64,000 nt of DNA from Incurvaria masculella (GCA_946894095.1 OX335645.2:15709001-15773000); one strand, 5' to 3'; shown: positions 44,958 through 56,834, numbered from the stretch's first letter. Numbers and translations: made by a program. Notes: generated from the letters alone by a model not told the origin.

Positions 44958-45225
44958 AAATTACATAGTGGTCTAGTGGCTAGAGGACTTTCATGCGAGA
45001 GGTCTGGGTTCAAATCCTCGCCCCGGCCATGTTCCACTTTTGTTTCTCTTTCTGATTTGGATTAATTGATTATGAATGCAAGCTGTTCCATGGTTCGGAA
45101 CTCATGTAAAACTTTAGGTCCCCTTCCCCTGCTTATTGGTAGGGTTAAACCCGCTCGGTTTGGTGGTGGCATGGTGAAACTATAATTAAAGTGGCAATGA
45201 AAAATTGTCCGTGTACTCAATCTAG
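44958..45225 (+). repeat. SINE, 3'-truncated, tRNA head
   Basis: Head with TGGTCTAGTGGCTAG and GGTTCAAATCC, body to AAAATTGTCCGTGTA. The next SINE's head starts immediately at 45227. Confidence 0.8.
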
Positions 45226-45226
45226 C

Positions 45227-45632
45227 GGCTCGTAGCCTTGTGGCGCGGGGACTGGACTAGCGTACCAGAGGCCTGGGTTCAATACCGACTTGCACCACTG
45301 TCTTTCTCTTTCCGAGTTCGACAAGTGCATTTAGTCACGAATGCGAGCTGCTCCATGGTTCAGAATCCATATAAAACTGTAGGTCCTACCCTTCCCTAAA
45401 GTTTTGTAGGGAAGGGCATAAGCCTGCCCGGGTTGGTACCACCGCATTGGATGAAAAGATGGTCGAAGCGGCAATGAAAAATTGTCCGTGTTTTCCATCG
45501 AGTTCAATGTAGCAGTGCTCATAAAGGGAAGGTCCTGGCATGCCACCTCATTCCTTCGGGGATGTGGTGTATTGGGCTAATATCATAACGGTAGTTGTGT
45601 GGTATTAGCCATCCATGTCAGGTCGCATAAAA
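45227..45632 (+). mobile_element. tRNA-derived SINE, full length
   Basis: Head CGGCTCGTAGCCTTGTGGCG with B box GGTTCAATACC; complete body and poly(A) (45627-45633). Inserted at the truncation point of the previous SINE. Confidence 0.88.
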
Positions 45633-45635
45633 AAA

Positions 45636-45752
45636 ATAGATCAATGTAGTCGTGCTCATAAAGGGAAGGTTCTGGCATGGTACCTTATTCCTTCGGGAAT
45701 GTAATGTATTAGATAATAACGGTAGTTGTGTGGTATCAGCCATCCATGTCAG
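45636..45752 (+). repeat. SINE tail fragment
   Basis: TCAATGTAGTCGTGCTCATA to CCATCCATGTCAG. Continues directly into a LINE fragment, so the junction is a deletion or insertion scar. Confidence 0.7.
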
Positions 45753-46080
45753 GGTCCCCTCCGTCCCCTTTCTACCATCGCACAACGCGGAACAGACAGA
45801 AAATGCACCCGTTCACTGGCGACATTCAAAAAATCTGAACCAACCAATCCTTTAGGTCATTTATCCATATGATCGGTAAACTTTAGAATTAGAAATACTC
45901 CCTGCCGAGATATTTCTCCCAAAATAAAACCTGGGGTCCTTCAAACATGGTGTGAAGAAGCACCTGGTGCGCCGGCATGGTTTTCGCAGCCCCCTTTAAA
46001 GTTCGAAAGCGTATGGGCGTCGTCGAGTACCTTAAGAGGTCCTGGCGTACGCCATATGCCGAGCTTAACATAAAGCAAAG
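45753..46080 (+). repeat. Jockey-like LINE 3' fragment
   Basis: Matches 35525-35830 (CCCCTTTCTACCATCGCACA, TTCAAACATGGTGTGAAGAA, CCTGGCGTACGCCATATGCC). Frames are broken. Confidence 0.75.
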
Positions 46081-46399
46081 TTCCATAAAAAACATCTGTT
46101 TGTAGCCTGGGCTTTGCTACAAGTTCATAGCTATACAATACATACATACAATACACATATACAAGCATAACTTCAAGTTCATGCACACCGCATAAAAAGC
46201 GAAATTTTCGGACTATTCTCGGGTGAAATCTCTTAACATTTATATCCGGCATATTATTTTTGCCCTCAATTTATTTCTTGAATAGTACAGATAAGTCAGA
46301 AATATGTCTTAATGTCAATTTTTTTTTTAAACTTTGACATGCCGTGTCGGTTCCGGAACCTAAAATAATGCAATCGGCCGGCTGCATTTATTTCCATGA

Positions 46400-47205
46400 A
46401 TTTATTTATTTATTCATTTATTTATTAAGCAGTCATCTGGTAGTAAACTACACTTGAAATTGTCATACAATATTCATCGTAAAAATACATTGCGCCTAAC
46501 AATACAAAGAACAAAGTAGTAAACCGAGCTTTAAAGCGTAATAAATAATCTTAATTAATTAATTTAAACAACATAAATATAAATTGCCAAAGTTAAAGGT
46601 AATTAAAATTTAAGTGTATATGTAGGTGTAAAAAACCCTTGTCATAATATTAAATACAATGTAAGATTTTTAACACAAAAATAGATAAAATACATTAATA
46701 ATATTCAGGTGTACAGAGCCCTCGTCAGAATATCTATTATAATCTACATTAGTCATATTTTTAAAACAATATAAAAAAATAATTATAATTTTAAATTTTT
46801 ATTTTTAAATATGCATATCTTATGAAAAAGTCTAATCAGCAACATCATGGAAGAGAGTTTTGTCCGTTATAGCTTCAGTAATGGTATAATATGCTTTTTT
46901 TGTTAAAATATTTTTGACCTTAAATTTAAAAGCATTTCCAGACAAGCTTCTAATTATTAATTCTAGGCATAGTAAACTGTTTTGGCAGCTTGCAGACCGC
47001 ATAGTTCTCTGATCTTTTTAATTGAATAACAAGCGGAACTCAATTTATTTGCTAACTTATCTATGTGGGCTTTCCATGTAAGTTGCCTATCAAATATTAA
47101 ACCGAGGAAATTGATTTCATTTGTGACAGAGAGGGATAATTCTTTTGCAGCATTAGAGATGTTGTAAATGTTGTAAATGGCTCTCAATGTCGTAATAGCG
47201 GACAA
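46400..47205 (-). mobile_element. LINE 3' end with reverse transcriptase fragment
   Basis: The minus frame 46963-47205 contains NFLGLIFDRQLTWKAHIDKL and YSIKKIRELCGLQAAKTVYYA, the segment just after the RT active site in Jockey-type LINEs. The AT-rich sequence to 46400 is probably its 3' UTR. It is a different family from the LINEs at 35 and 51 kb. Confidence 0.7.
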
Positions 47206-47385
47206 AGTGATTCGTCCCCTTCCTTACATAGGTACTAGGTGGTAGGGTTATTCCCACAGGGGCTGCCACCATCGCATTTAATGAACCCATAAGAGAGAAT
47301 GCCGCTGGCATTAAGTTGTACCTTTTGCCCGAATTTTGAGTGCAATGAACATATATAAATAAATAAATACATCGGCAATTCTAGA

Positions 47386-47748
47386 GCTCGTGGTCTAGGG
47401 TTTAGAGGACTTAGAGGACATAAAACACTCTCTTTCTCTTTCTAAGTTTGATAAGTGCATTTGTGCAAATGTGAGCTGTTCCATGGTTCGGAACCCATAT
47501 AGAATTGTAGGTCCCCTTCCCCTACTAGGTGGTAGGGTTAAGCCCGCCCAGGTTGGTACCACCGCATAGGATGAAACTATGGTTGATGAGGCAATGAAAA
47601 GTTGTCCGTGGTTTCCATCCATTTCAATGTAGCCGTGCTCATAAAGGGAAGGTCCTGGCACCTAATTCCTGCAGGAATGTGGTGTATTGGGCTAATATCA
47701 TAACGGTAATTGTGTGGTAATAGCCATCCATGTCAGGTTGCAAAAAAA
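47386..47748 (+). mobile_element. tRNA-derived SINE, head worn
   Basis: Starts GAGCTCGTGGTCTAGGG. The head has lost its B box; body and tail are complete, to CATGTCAGGTTGCAAAAAAA. Confidence 0.8.
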
Positions 47749-48108
47749 ATCGGCCAAGTGCGAGTCGGACTCGCACACGAAGGGTTCCGTACCACGTACA
47801 AATTTTTCTTTAATAAAATTACGTTTTTTGTATAGATTAGTAAGTTAAATTAGTAAATAAAAAAATAATACATATTAATACATTGAATATGTATTAAAGA
47901 CAAAAAAAATATCATGTATTATTTTTTAATGTTACCTATTTGTTGTTATAGCGGCAAAATAAATACATACTCTGTGAAAATTTCAGCGGCCTACCTATTA
48001 TGGTTCATGAGATACAGCCCTATGACAAACGGACGGACGGACGGCCGGACGGACAGCGGAGGCTTAGTAATAGGGTTCCGTTTTCACCCTTTGGGTACGG
48101 AACCCTAA
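47748..48108 (+). mobile_element. (GTCY)n MITE
   Basis: CGGCCAAGTGCGAGTCGGAC to GGGTACGGAACCCTAA, with a short GGAC array (48029-48055). Abuts the SINE before it. Confidence 0.85.
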
Positions 48109-48120
48109 AAAAGAACAAAG

Positions 48121-48260
48121 TCCGGCCCGTTTCTATTTTTGGAATTCCGACAGTGAATTTGAATTTTAATTCCCCACCTGTTCCGCGTTGCGAGATTGCG
48201 AAGGGGACGGAAGGACAGCGTTATGCTGCTCCGACGAGTACTCTCTGGCCGACCAGGTAG
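48121..48260 (-). repeat. Jockey-like LINE fragment
   Basis: The inverse resembles 35505-35620 of the LINE (CAGCATAACGCTGTCCTTCC ... GGAATTCCGACAG region). Short and decayed. Confidence 0.5.
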
Positions 48261-48359
48261 AATCACACCATTTTGAAAAAAATGAAGGGAATGATACAGG
48301 GGATGACAATTTATATGGCTCACCCAATATTGATGCTACATAATTGTACCTAAGGGTCG

Positions 48360-48900
48360 ATTTTTTCCGGCAATTTTAGGGCTACTTAGCATTACGCTAA
48401 ATTAACAGAGAAGGTGACCAGTAGTATGAAATGCTTTTAACTTGAGAACCGATTACCCGATTTAGATGCGGTTTGTATCTAAGTCTAGCCTAAATCTGCG
48501 CATTAGTTGGCTATATAACATCAGGCGTGAGCGTACAACACATATACGCATGGAAATTGGCGGAGTACATCACTCTAAATTACGAGAGACGTGACCGAAC
48601 TACTCACTCAATTAATACGCGGATTGGATCTATGTTTAGGATCTATGGGCGCGGTCGGGTTTTAGATTGGTAACCGTTTTCGATGTTGAGGCTGGCTGTG
48701 GTTCGGATTCCTCTTAAAAATATAGTTTCTCTTTCTCACTAACGAGGTGATAAGGTTAATCCCGCCTGAGTTGGTACGTACCATCGCACTGAGTGAAAGA
48801 TGGTCGAAGCAGCAATAACAAATGTCCGTGTTTTTTATCCATGTCAATGTAGTAGTGCCAGTGCAGGATCGTCTCGGCGGCAAATACTTTTAAAAAACTT
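48360..48900 (+). repeat. Helitron interior carrying a SINE fragment
   Basis: Shares GAGAACCGATTACCCGATTT and TTTTCGATGTTGAGGC with 62100-62460. In both, a SINE body (GGCTGTGGTTCGG and so on) starts at the same point and ends at GGCGGCAAATRCTTTT. The ends of the Helitron itself were not found here. Confidence 0.6.
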
Positions 48901-49209
48901 AAAAGAAATCGGCCCCAATGTGTTACATATTTTATTTTATCCATTGAATTTATATAAATGGCCATATCTAGATGTTTTCTTATTCAAACATGCCACATCG
49001 GTTTAACCAATTTTGATAAAATTTCATAGGTAGATAGATTGTTTAATCTGAGTGGTCAGTCTGAGTTCCCACCTAAATTGGCGTTTACGGCAAACCGATC
49101 GAGGAGGCATTCATTACGGGAGGAGGAACTGCAGGAGAATTCCAAATTATGGGTGGCGAAATTGGTAGACGCAATACCCGCGAATGGTATGTTTTTCTGG
49201 TTCGCGTCC

Positions 49210-49363
49210 AGCCTTGCAGTATATTCGTAAAGTAGTTCGTTTTACTGGGCTCTTTGTTCAATTAATGTGTCCTTGCTTCACGGTCGATTATACATACATA
49301 CATATCACATTCCTTGAAATAAGCGACGTACCTACTTAGTACGAAAAAGTATATTTACTTAGG
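49210..49363. repeat. Unclassified dispersed repeat, copy 2
   Basis: Close match to 28255-28400 in the same orientation. Confidence 0.65.
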
Positions 49364-49414
49364 TTTTTTTATTTTTGATTAGAAAGGTGGGATTTAAAAA
49401 AACTACTTAGTTAT

Positions 49415-49737
49415 AGCTAAAAGTAAATGAAACAAAAACCAAATGTATTACTTATCTTAATGAAACGAGCTAGGTGTGATGACTAATCTTTTTAAGATGT
49501 TTTTATTTTATCTTTGAGTAATTCACCTCCAAGTTTATTGTAAAAAAAACGCGCGAAAAATTCGAACTTACGGACCTTATACCTATGAAACAAGACACTA
49601 TTTTACAATGCCAATGATCATCAGACATCTAGTTCGATGAAATAACTCTTTGGAGTACAATTTTAGATATTTGACAAGAAATATGCGCATGATCTTCTTT
49701 CGACGTTTGTATGGGAAGTTGAGCGGGATGGCCCGCC
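49415..49737 (-). repeat. TTAA MITE family 1, truncated
   Basis: Only the part ending GAGCGGGATGGCCCGCC is kept, followed by TTAA (49738-49741). Confidence 0.7.
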
Positions 49738-49871
49738 TTAAGTAGGAGTTTGAAATACCGGCCCTCAATGTCTTATAATATCATTCTATACAACTACCAT
49801 ATTTAGAATTAAAAAGCGTAAATACAAAAAATCTAACAACGAATAAATGAAAATCAGTATAAATATATTTT

Positions 49872-50172
49872 TTAGGGTTCCGTACCCAAAGGGTATCAAC
49901 GGAACCCTACTATCCGTCCGTCCGTCCGTCCGTCCGTCCGTCCTGCCGTCCGTCTGTCACAAAGCTGTATCTCATGAACCGTAATAAGTAGGCAGCTGAA
50001 ATTTTCACAGAGTGTGTATTTATTTTGCCGCTATAACAACAAATAGATAAAATTTAAAAATAATAAAAATTAAAGGGGGCTCCGATACAAAAAACCTATT
50101 TTTTGTGGTTAATCTTGTGCGTTGGTACGGAACCCTTCGTAGGCGAGTCCGACTCGCGCTTGGCCGGTTTTT
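49872..50172 (-). mobile_element. (GTCY)n MITE
   Basis: Complete inverted copy, TAGGGTTCCGTACCCAAAGG to GCGCTTGGCCGG, with a GTCC array at 49914-49942. A SINE tail joins it at the right. Confidence 0.87.
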
Positions 50173-50272
50173 CGTGGCTGGACATGGATGGATAATACCA
50201 CACCTACCATCATTATATTAGCCCAAAACACCATTTTCCCGAACAAATTAGGTGCCATGCCAGGACCTTGAA
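50172..50272 (-). repeat. SINE tail fragment
   Basis: GTGGCTGGACATGGATGG to GTGCCATGCCAGGACCTT, truncated at both sides. Confidence 0.7.
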
Positions 50273-50279
50273 AATTGCC

Positions 50280-51735
50280 AGGAAAAATGAAAAAATTGAA
50301 AATGAAAATGTTTATTATTGATAATGCTTACAATTACAATTAGATAAAGCTTATACTTACTTAATTTCTAAATTGTATTCTATACTAAATTATAAGTGTA
50401 AATAAAGAAAATGAAATTATCTTATATAACGAAAACATTATAAAGGTAACAAGTAACTTAAACATTAGTAGCTAAAGTAAGATAATTAAAATAAATAAAC
50501 AGCATATATCAACCAAAGGACCAAACACAGCTGTGACTAGGCTGACATATTGCTAAGGCTAGTCGCTGATTTTAAGTTTGGCCTATTTCACATTAGTGAC
50601 GTTTCGTAATATTATGTTACATTAGGTTTAAAAGTCAAGATAAAAGACCAAAATCAAACCTGTTCATACAATTAGCACACAAATAAGTATCTTTAAATAT
50701 ACTGTACAACCAAACAAGGTGAACAAACCAAATGAGAACTAAAAATGCTTTGGACGATGAGTTTCTTGGATGAGCGGAGTATTTAGCGTATGAAAAAATA
50801 AAGATAGAAACATTAAATAAAAAATAAAAAAAACTATATAGCTGTCGATATTTGTTGTGAGAGAAGATAACGTTTAATTTTTTTTTTTAAACTATGTATG
50901 GTAATAATTTGTCGAATAGGAGGAGGAATATCGTTCCAACACTTGGACGCTGCGAACTTAAAGCTGCCTCGAAATGAGGAGCCATGATGCTTAGGAACAG
51001 ATAGCTGTACTCCGGACCCACGCGTGCCATACCTATGACTCTCCTTGCCACTTTAGTCTACTCCATAAGGGTGTGGGACTCTGTGACATAATAACTTTAG
51101 CAACTTGAGTGGCCAGGTGGAGTGTACGACGATTTTCCATTTTAAGAATATGTAGCTTGTTCAGAATGGGAGTTATATGAGAGCGTCTCTTAATATGCTC
51201 ACAGAACCGAATACACGCGTTTTGAACCTGTTGGACTCTTCTAGACGTTTTTTTATGTATACAAGGGCCGTAGACAACATCTGCATAATTAAGTTGCGAA
51301 AGAATCAGTGTCTCTGTTAGTTGATGTCGAACCTTGGTACTAAGATATTGTCGTATTTTATATACGCTTTTGAGTTTACCGAACGATCTTCCAACCTTTT
51401 CGGCAATGTGTTCTCCATACCGGAGTTGACTGTCCATCTTGAGACCAAGGTTTCGCGCAGTTTTAACAATGGGCAGAACTATTCCATTCATCATAATAAG
51501 TGGGTTTCTAGACAGCACTTTTTTTTAAGTATTTTTGTTTCCCAGTACTAAAACCAAGGACTTCTGGGGATTTAGCGCTAGTCCATTACTCGCTGACCAC
51601 TGCCAAACACTCCTCAAATCAATATTAATATTATTAACGGCCTCAAGTTGAGGGCACAGCCCTATATATGAAATATATAAATAAAAGGACGGACGAATTG
51701 AGACATTCTCTTTTTCAAACTCCCGCAAAAACTAT
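50280..51735 (-). mobile_element. LINE (Jockey/CR1-like), 5'-truncated
   Basis: The minus frame from 51728 to 51033 encodes the C-terminal part of a reverse transcriptase: VWQWSASNGLALNPQKSLV, then one in-frame TAA (51522), then NLGLKMDSQLRYGEHI, SVYKIRQYLSTKVRHQL and LSQLNYADVVYGPCI. The catalytic YADD-type motif would lie upstream of the truncation. The rest, to about 50280, is probably 3' UTR. Non-functional. Confidence 0.8.
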
Positions 51736-51839
51736 TTTTATTACCTATATCTGAAGTGACATCTGATTGGGGCAGCCTCTTTCAAAGTGCACGTTTTTGT
51801 CAAGTGGTGTTTGAGAAAGATTTCAAAAACATGTCATCG

Positions 51840-52083
51840 AATGAGTTAAGTGGATGTTACGGCCGAATTCTTACCACATCTCTGTGTAAAAAGTAGAATA
51901 CTCGAAAATTATTCCTGCTTAGTTTATCACTCGCAAGGCGACTTCACGCGAGACCGTTTCGTCTTTAGCGATTTCATCCATTTTTAAAAAACATTTTAAT
52001 ATCGATGTATTTTGGCTGTTTTATTTAAGCCAACAATTGTGCTATTTTCTGAGTGAAAGTTGCAGAGAAGTCAATATCTGAAG
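51840..52083 (+). other. Possible 5' untranslated exon
   Basis: Ends in a strong donor (CTGAAG|GTATGT). It has no long open frame and is upstream of the candidate coding exons at 53917 and 55410 on the same strand. Support is from signals only. Confidence 0.25.
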
Positions 52084-52554
52084 GTATGTATGTGTTCTTG
52101 TATATTTTTGTTAATTTGTCATGTTTCAATTGCAAGCCCTGTATCAACCAACTGCAAGCACAGTCAAAATGTGTTCCTACCATGTAATGATTATTCCATG
52201 CATATATGAAATAATCTTGAAGGCTTGAAACATTTATTAATTTTAGGTTTTTTTACATAGTCACATGCCAGTGGCTGTGGTCTTAGCCATGCATATCGTA
52301 TTTCATACAAAATAAAAGTCGCGCTGTTTTGCATTTTAAGACCATTAAAAATATAAAATATTAAAATATTAGAATGGAGCCCGCTGGCGCGACCTGTGTG
52401 ACATTGTGTTAGGTATGCAATAAATAATGTGTTACCTGTCAGATCCTAGCCCAAAGGTTACTTGGACTTACGTTTAATAAATTTCTGAATTTTATAAATG
52501 ACAACGGAACTATGTAGGTGCCGTACCAAGTACTTAATTATTGCTTTGCTTGGC

Positions 52555-52740
52555 TACATTTAATTTAACGAAACACACGGATATTTTTAATTGCCACTTC
52601 GACCATCTTTTTAACCAACTTCATGTTAAATACGATGGTTCTAACCCACCCCGTGCTTAGTACCGACTACCTACCACCTAGTCGGTACGAAAGGGGACCT
52701 ACAGTTTTACGTGGAATCGGAACCAGGTCCAGCTTAAACG
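52555..52740 (-). repeat. SINE fragment
   Basis: Worn inverted body (TTGCCACTTCGACCATC, ACGATGGTTCTAACCC, ACGTGGAATCGGAACCAGG). The last segment is the variant linked to 5S heads. Confidence 0.55.
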
Positions 52741-52774
52741 TTTGAATTGTCAGCCCTCAAATTCAAATAAAAAA

Positions 52775-53085
52775 AGCGCGAGTACTTGCTCTTCATGCCC
52801 GAGTTCACGAGGTCGATCCCCGCCCCGTTCTTGCACCTCTTTTTTTTATTGGGATAAAATGTATTTCATCATGATTGCAAGCTATTCCATGGTTCGGAAT
52901 CCATGGTAACTTTGTAGGTTACTTTCTCTACTAGGTGGTTGGGTTTTAAGCCCGCCCGGGTTGGTACTATCTCATTTTAGTGATCGCATTGGATAAATAA
53001 TAAATGGTAGAAGCGGCAATAAAATCCGTGCTTTCCGTACAGCCCAATGTAGCTGTGTTCGTAAAGAGAAACCCTGGGAAGGCAC
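52775..53085 (+). repeat. SINE, worn tRNA head
   Basis: Head-like CGAGTACTTGCTCTTCATGC with GGTCGATCCCCGCCCC as a decayed B box, then the body to AAAGAGAAACCCTGGG. Confidence 0.6.
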
Positions 53086-53089
53086 TGTG

Positions 53090-53482
53090 GAGCGGCTCGT
53101 AGCTAAGTGGCGCGGGGATTTGCCTTGCATACCAGAGACCTGGGTTAAAATCCTCGCCCCATTAATGCACCACTTTCTTTCTCTCTCTGAGTTGGATAAG
53201 TGCATTTCGTATTCCCTACTAAGGAATAGTCCTTAGTAGGGAACACGAAATGCACTTATCCAACTCAGCCCGCAGGGTTTAAGCCCACCGGGTTGATACC
53301 ATCGCATTGGATGAAAAGATAGTCGAAGCGGAAATGAAAAATTGTCGGTGTTTTCCATCCAGTTCAATGTGGCCGTGCTAACAAAGGGAAAGTCCTGGTA
53401 TGGCACCTAATTTCTTCGGGAACGTAGTGTATTGGGCCAATATCCATCCATAATAATAGCTATCCGTGTCAGGTTGCATAAA
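53090..53482 (+). mobile_element. tRNA-derived SINE containing a fold-back
   Basis: Head CGGCTCGTAGCTAAGTGGCG with B box GGGTTAAAATCC, body and tail to CAGGTTGCATAAAAAA. An inverted duplication (53187-53268) interrupts it after the head. Confidence 0.8.
53187..53268. repeat. Long near-perfect palindrome within a SINE
   Basis: GAGTTGGATAAGTGCATTTC at the left is exactly inverted at the right. The inner arms TTCCCTACTAAGGA and TCCTTAGTAGGGAA surround a loop of only a few bases. Confidence 0.92.
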
Positions 53483-53916
53483 AAAGGCACCTTATTCCTC
53501 TGAGAATGCGTTGTGTTGAACTTATATCATGACGGTGGGTGTGGTATGAACATGATGGTTCGTATCTCTAGCAGAAGTCAATGAATATCTGCGTCTACAC
53601 GTTCTGAATTTTGTGAAAATCTAAACTGAGTCAAATGAGAGCAATCATTCAATCTATAAACACAATTTAGCAGTATGATTTTTCGAATTTCGAAAAGTGT
53701 GCTGACATAGTTAAATAGATTATGAATAGTTTATAAAAGATTATACAATTTAACGAACTGTCTAGATTTAGTTTAATTTTCAATTGGAACCGACACATCT
53801 AAGTTTGCCTCAACGAAGAAGCCAGAGAAATTTCTTATTTTCAGTATTTATTATGATAATAATTAAGTTTACTATTTTGCATCTTTTCTTGCAGGGCAAC
53901 TTACATATAGTTAGAC

Positions 53917-53968
53917 ATGTTCACACCGTTCAGACCATGGGAGAGAGGAGTTGAACTGCAGGACAAAG
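53917..53968 (+). CDS. Candidate first coding exon of an unidentified gene
   Basis: The acceptor TTTTCTTGCAG (53894) is followed by a short leader, then ATG and the frame MFTPFRPWERGVELQDK, ending at donor AAAG|GTATTT with one base of a codon. All frames before the ATG are closed, so translation would start here. The next candidate exon (55410) supplies the two bases needed. I do not recognise the protein. Evidence is splice signals and phase only. Confidence 0.4.
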
Positions 53969-54723
53969 GTATTTTAATTTGCAGCGAGGCTTGATATTTA
54001 CTTACAAAATAACAAAAAATACTTACAAAAGCTCCGTTTTCTGTCCATTTTTATGTGTGTATTGTCCATATTGTATTTATCTGATTTCTAGCGTATTTAG
54101 CAATAAAACGATGTTATGTGATATTCAATCGCTGTCCTGTTTATAAAACATTTCAACTTCTAAACGCGAGAAAGTCAGAACTTTTATCGTACACTAATGT
54201 TATAAGTAGGTAAAGTTTGTATGTTTGGATGAAGGAGGTAATATCCGAAAGTGCTATTTTTTTATTGATACACTCAAAGTCACAGACTGAATTCCATGCG
54301 GGCACAGCTAGTCACAGAAGAAGTTTTAAAATTTCAATTACTTTATTTACAAGTTTCAGTTACTTTATTTCGTCCATTAGGTGTATATTACATACTCGGA
54401 TTCGTCAATTATTCGGGTTCGATTAATCTCTGGCGAGAAACTTCGCCTGGTTTGTCTTTTTTTCTTTGATATTTACTAACTAGTTAACAATTGCTCAAAT
54501 ATGTATAACTAATGGCTCTCTGAACTGTAAACTTCGCGAGTCTGTGTTTTTGAACTTGACCGCCTGTGTATGTACATATGTTTAATTGTTCTGGCCGTGT
54601 CCATGCCAAACTTTCTGTTTCCTTGACAGACTAGGATGAATCTTTGTAATTTCATTAGAAATGACTCACTAATTGTCTTATATGAAATAGTATTTGATCA
54701 TAGACTTTGAAGTTAAAGCTTAA

Positions 54724-55265
54724 GGCGGCCCATCCCGCTCATCTCACCATACAAAAGGGGAAAGAAGATCGCGCCCATATTTCTTGTCAGAGATCCAAAA
54801 TTTTGCTCAAAATAGCTTTATTTGATCGAACTAGATGTCTGATGACCATTGGCATTGTAAATTTGTGTTTGGTTTCTAAGTTATAAGGTCCTAAAGTTCG
54901 AATATTTCGCGCGTTTTATACAATAACTTTGGAGGTGGATTACGCAATGATAAAGTAAGAACATCTTAAAAAGATTAGTCATCAGACATAGCTTATTTAA
55001 TCAAAATTTATAACCTATTTGGTTTTTGTTAGATTTTTGACTACAGCCGTCGTGGTTTACTTTTAGCTATAAGTCGTTTTGAAATTAAAATTTTCGTAAA
55101 TCTTACCAAATCATACACTATGCACATTGTCTTTTTCGTGGACATATTGCATCTTCCTCATCACGGAGCCTGTCTTATTCTTTGAAACAGAGAAGGTCCC
55201 AGAGCGCAACAGCACGGTTTTGTACCGTGCCCGCGAATGAGTTAGGCCCGCCGGGTTGGGCCACC
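54724..55265 (+). mobile_element. TTAA-flanked MITE, family 1
   Basis: 542 bp, the same length as 6451-6992. Left end GGCGGCCCATCCC, right end GGGTTGGGCCACC. TTAA on both sides (54720-54723 and 55266-55269). Confidence 0.85.
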
Positions 55266-55409
55266 TTAAGACCCCGAAAGTAGGGTGATAATTTTATCTT
55301 CAGACAGATATGACGGCTAATATTGTATTAAGGTTTTAAAAAAAAAATGCTCTGATTTTAGCTCCAATTTTACAGCAAAAAAATAATATAATTGTATTTC
55401 TTTCTGCAG

Positions 55410-55466
55410 CTAGTGTTGGATTTGAAAAGGAGTTGGAAGGAAGATGTGACCCAGATTTAAAAGAAA
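55410..55466 (+). CDS. Candidate second coding exon of an unidentified gene
   Basis: Acceptor ATTTCTTTCTGCAG, donor AAAGAAA|GTAAGT. The frame continues that of 53917-53968 and reads SVGFEKELEGRCDPDLKE. It ends with one base of a codon. The following exon is uncertain; see the integrase-OTU entry for one phase-compatible possibility. Confidence 0.4.
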
Positions 55467-55570
55467 GTAAGTATATATACTTAAAATACATTGGTCCACT
55501 TTTTTGCACACGTTGCACCTGTCCATGCATTACATACATACATTACATAAAATGCATTTACTTTAGAGCA

Positions 55571-55892
55571 TAATGAGGTGATTAAGTTCTATACAATTGC
55601 TCATACCTGTTTCCTCAGTCAAATTAAGAGATATTTTTTCTGTAAATTAGCACATTCAACTAAGAGTCTATACGTTTTTTTAAATAAATTAACTTGTAAC
55701 AATATTATATACCTCTTTGTATTTGTATTCATATTTTCAGAGGCGTATATCAGGAATATCAGTTAGCTTATAAAAAAAACAAAAAAGTACAGATGTTTAT
55801 TTAATGTGCAAAATATCAGAAAATACATATTAATTTGACTGAGGAAATGGGTACGAGACACTGTATTCGACTTGATCACCTCATTATCCTCT
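55571..55892. mobile_element. Hairpin element, relative of 18207-18675
   Basis: GAGGTGATTAAGTTCTATAC ... CTCAGTCAAATTAAGAGAT pairs with the inverse arm ending GACTTGATCACCTCATTAT. Uninterrupted here. Confidence 0.7.
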
Positions 55893-56084
55893 TCATTAAC
55901 CCCGCGCGACTTAGTGAGATGTCTTCGGATGAAACATGGTCGAAGAGGCCATGAAAAATGGTCGTGTTAAGATTTAGTTAAGATTGTGTTAAGATTAGAA
56001 CACTAATAGGTAAGGATTCAAAATTAAATTCCTAAGGTGGTAAATATGACACTGATACATTATGCACGAAATCTCCGCGTTTTT

Positions 56085-56250
56085 AACCGACTTCAAAAAA
56101 GGAGGAGGTTCTCAATTCGTCGGAATCTTTTTTTTTTTATTTATGTTCACCGATTACTCGAAGACCTCTGGACCGATTTGGAAAATTCTTTTTTTGTTCG
56201 AAAGGGTATACTTTCTAGTTGGTCCCATTTTTTTTTATCAAAATAACAAA
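56085..56250 (+). repeat. 'ACCGACTTC' lepidopteran dispersed repeat
   Basis: AACCGACTTCAAAAAAGGAG, a TTCTCAATTCGTCGG block, then CACCGATTACTCGAAGACC. The first block recurs at 38227-38275 and the inverse near 34055-34150. Class unknown. Confidence 0.5.
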
Positions 56251-56591
56251 CATCGAATTTCTTAAGCCCGCAAACCCAGAATGTGATTTTTTAGTTACAG
56301 TAGCTTTCTTTTAGGGTGAGATTGTTCAGTATGAGAGGTGTTTTTTTATTCAAGGGGGGGTAAAAGAGGGAAAATTGTACACATTTCTATCTCTAGGGCC
56401 GCTGAACCCAGAAATGTCAGCGTAGGTTTTGTTTTAGATGGGAATGCTTACGAAGAAAATATTTTTGGAAATTCTACTATTCGGGGGGGGGGGGGGGGGG
56501 GAAACAGGTCCAAACATTTAGGTGAAAACCCCTCATGTTGAGATTTCCGAAACAAATGATCCTAGAAACTTAAAATTTTCAGTGACTTGTT

Positions 56592-56798
56592 TTTAAATCC
56601 CGCCCGGGTTCGTACCATCGCATTGGATGAACGATGGTCGAAGCGGCAATGAAAATTGTCCGTGTTTTCCGTCCAGTTCAATGTAGCCGTGCAATATAAG
56701 GAAGGTCCTGGCATGGCACCTAGTTCCCATGTGGTGTGTTGGGCTAATACCATGACAAAAAGTTTGGTATTAGCCATCCATGTCCAGTCACATAAAAA
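56592..56798 (+). repeat. SINE tail, 5S-type subfamily
   Basis: CCCGCCCGGGTTCGTACCAT to CCATGTCCAGTCACATAAAA; the head is missing. Very similar to the inverse of 41783-42000. Confidence 0.75.
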
Positions 56799-56834
56799 AC
56801 AACAGTAGAGAGAGTTTGCATGGGATAGTGAGGT

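Noticed and set aside
44958..45020. Apparent tRNA gene with A and B boxes
   Set aside because: It is the head of a SINE continuing into the common body; the cloverleaf is not preserved.
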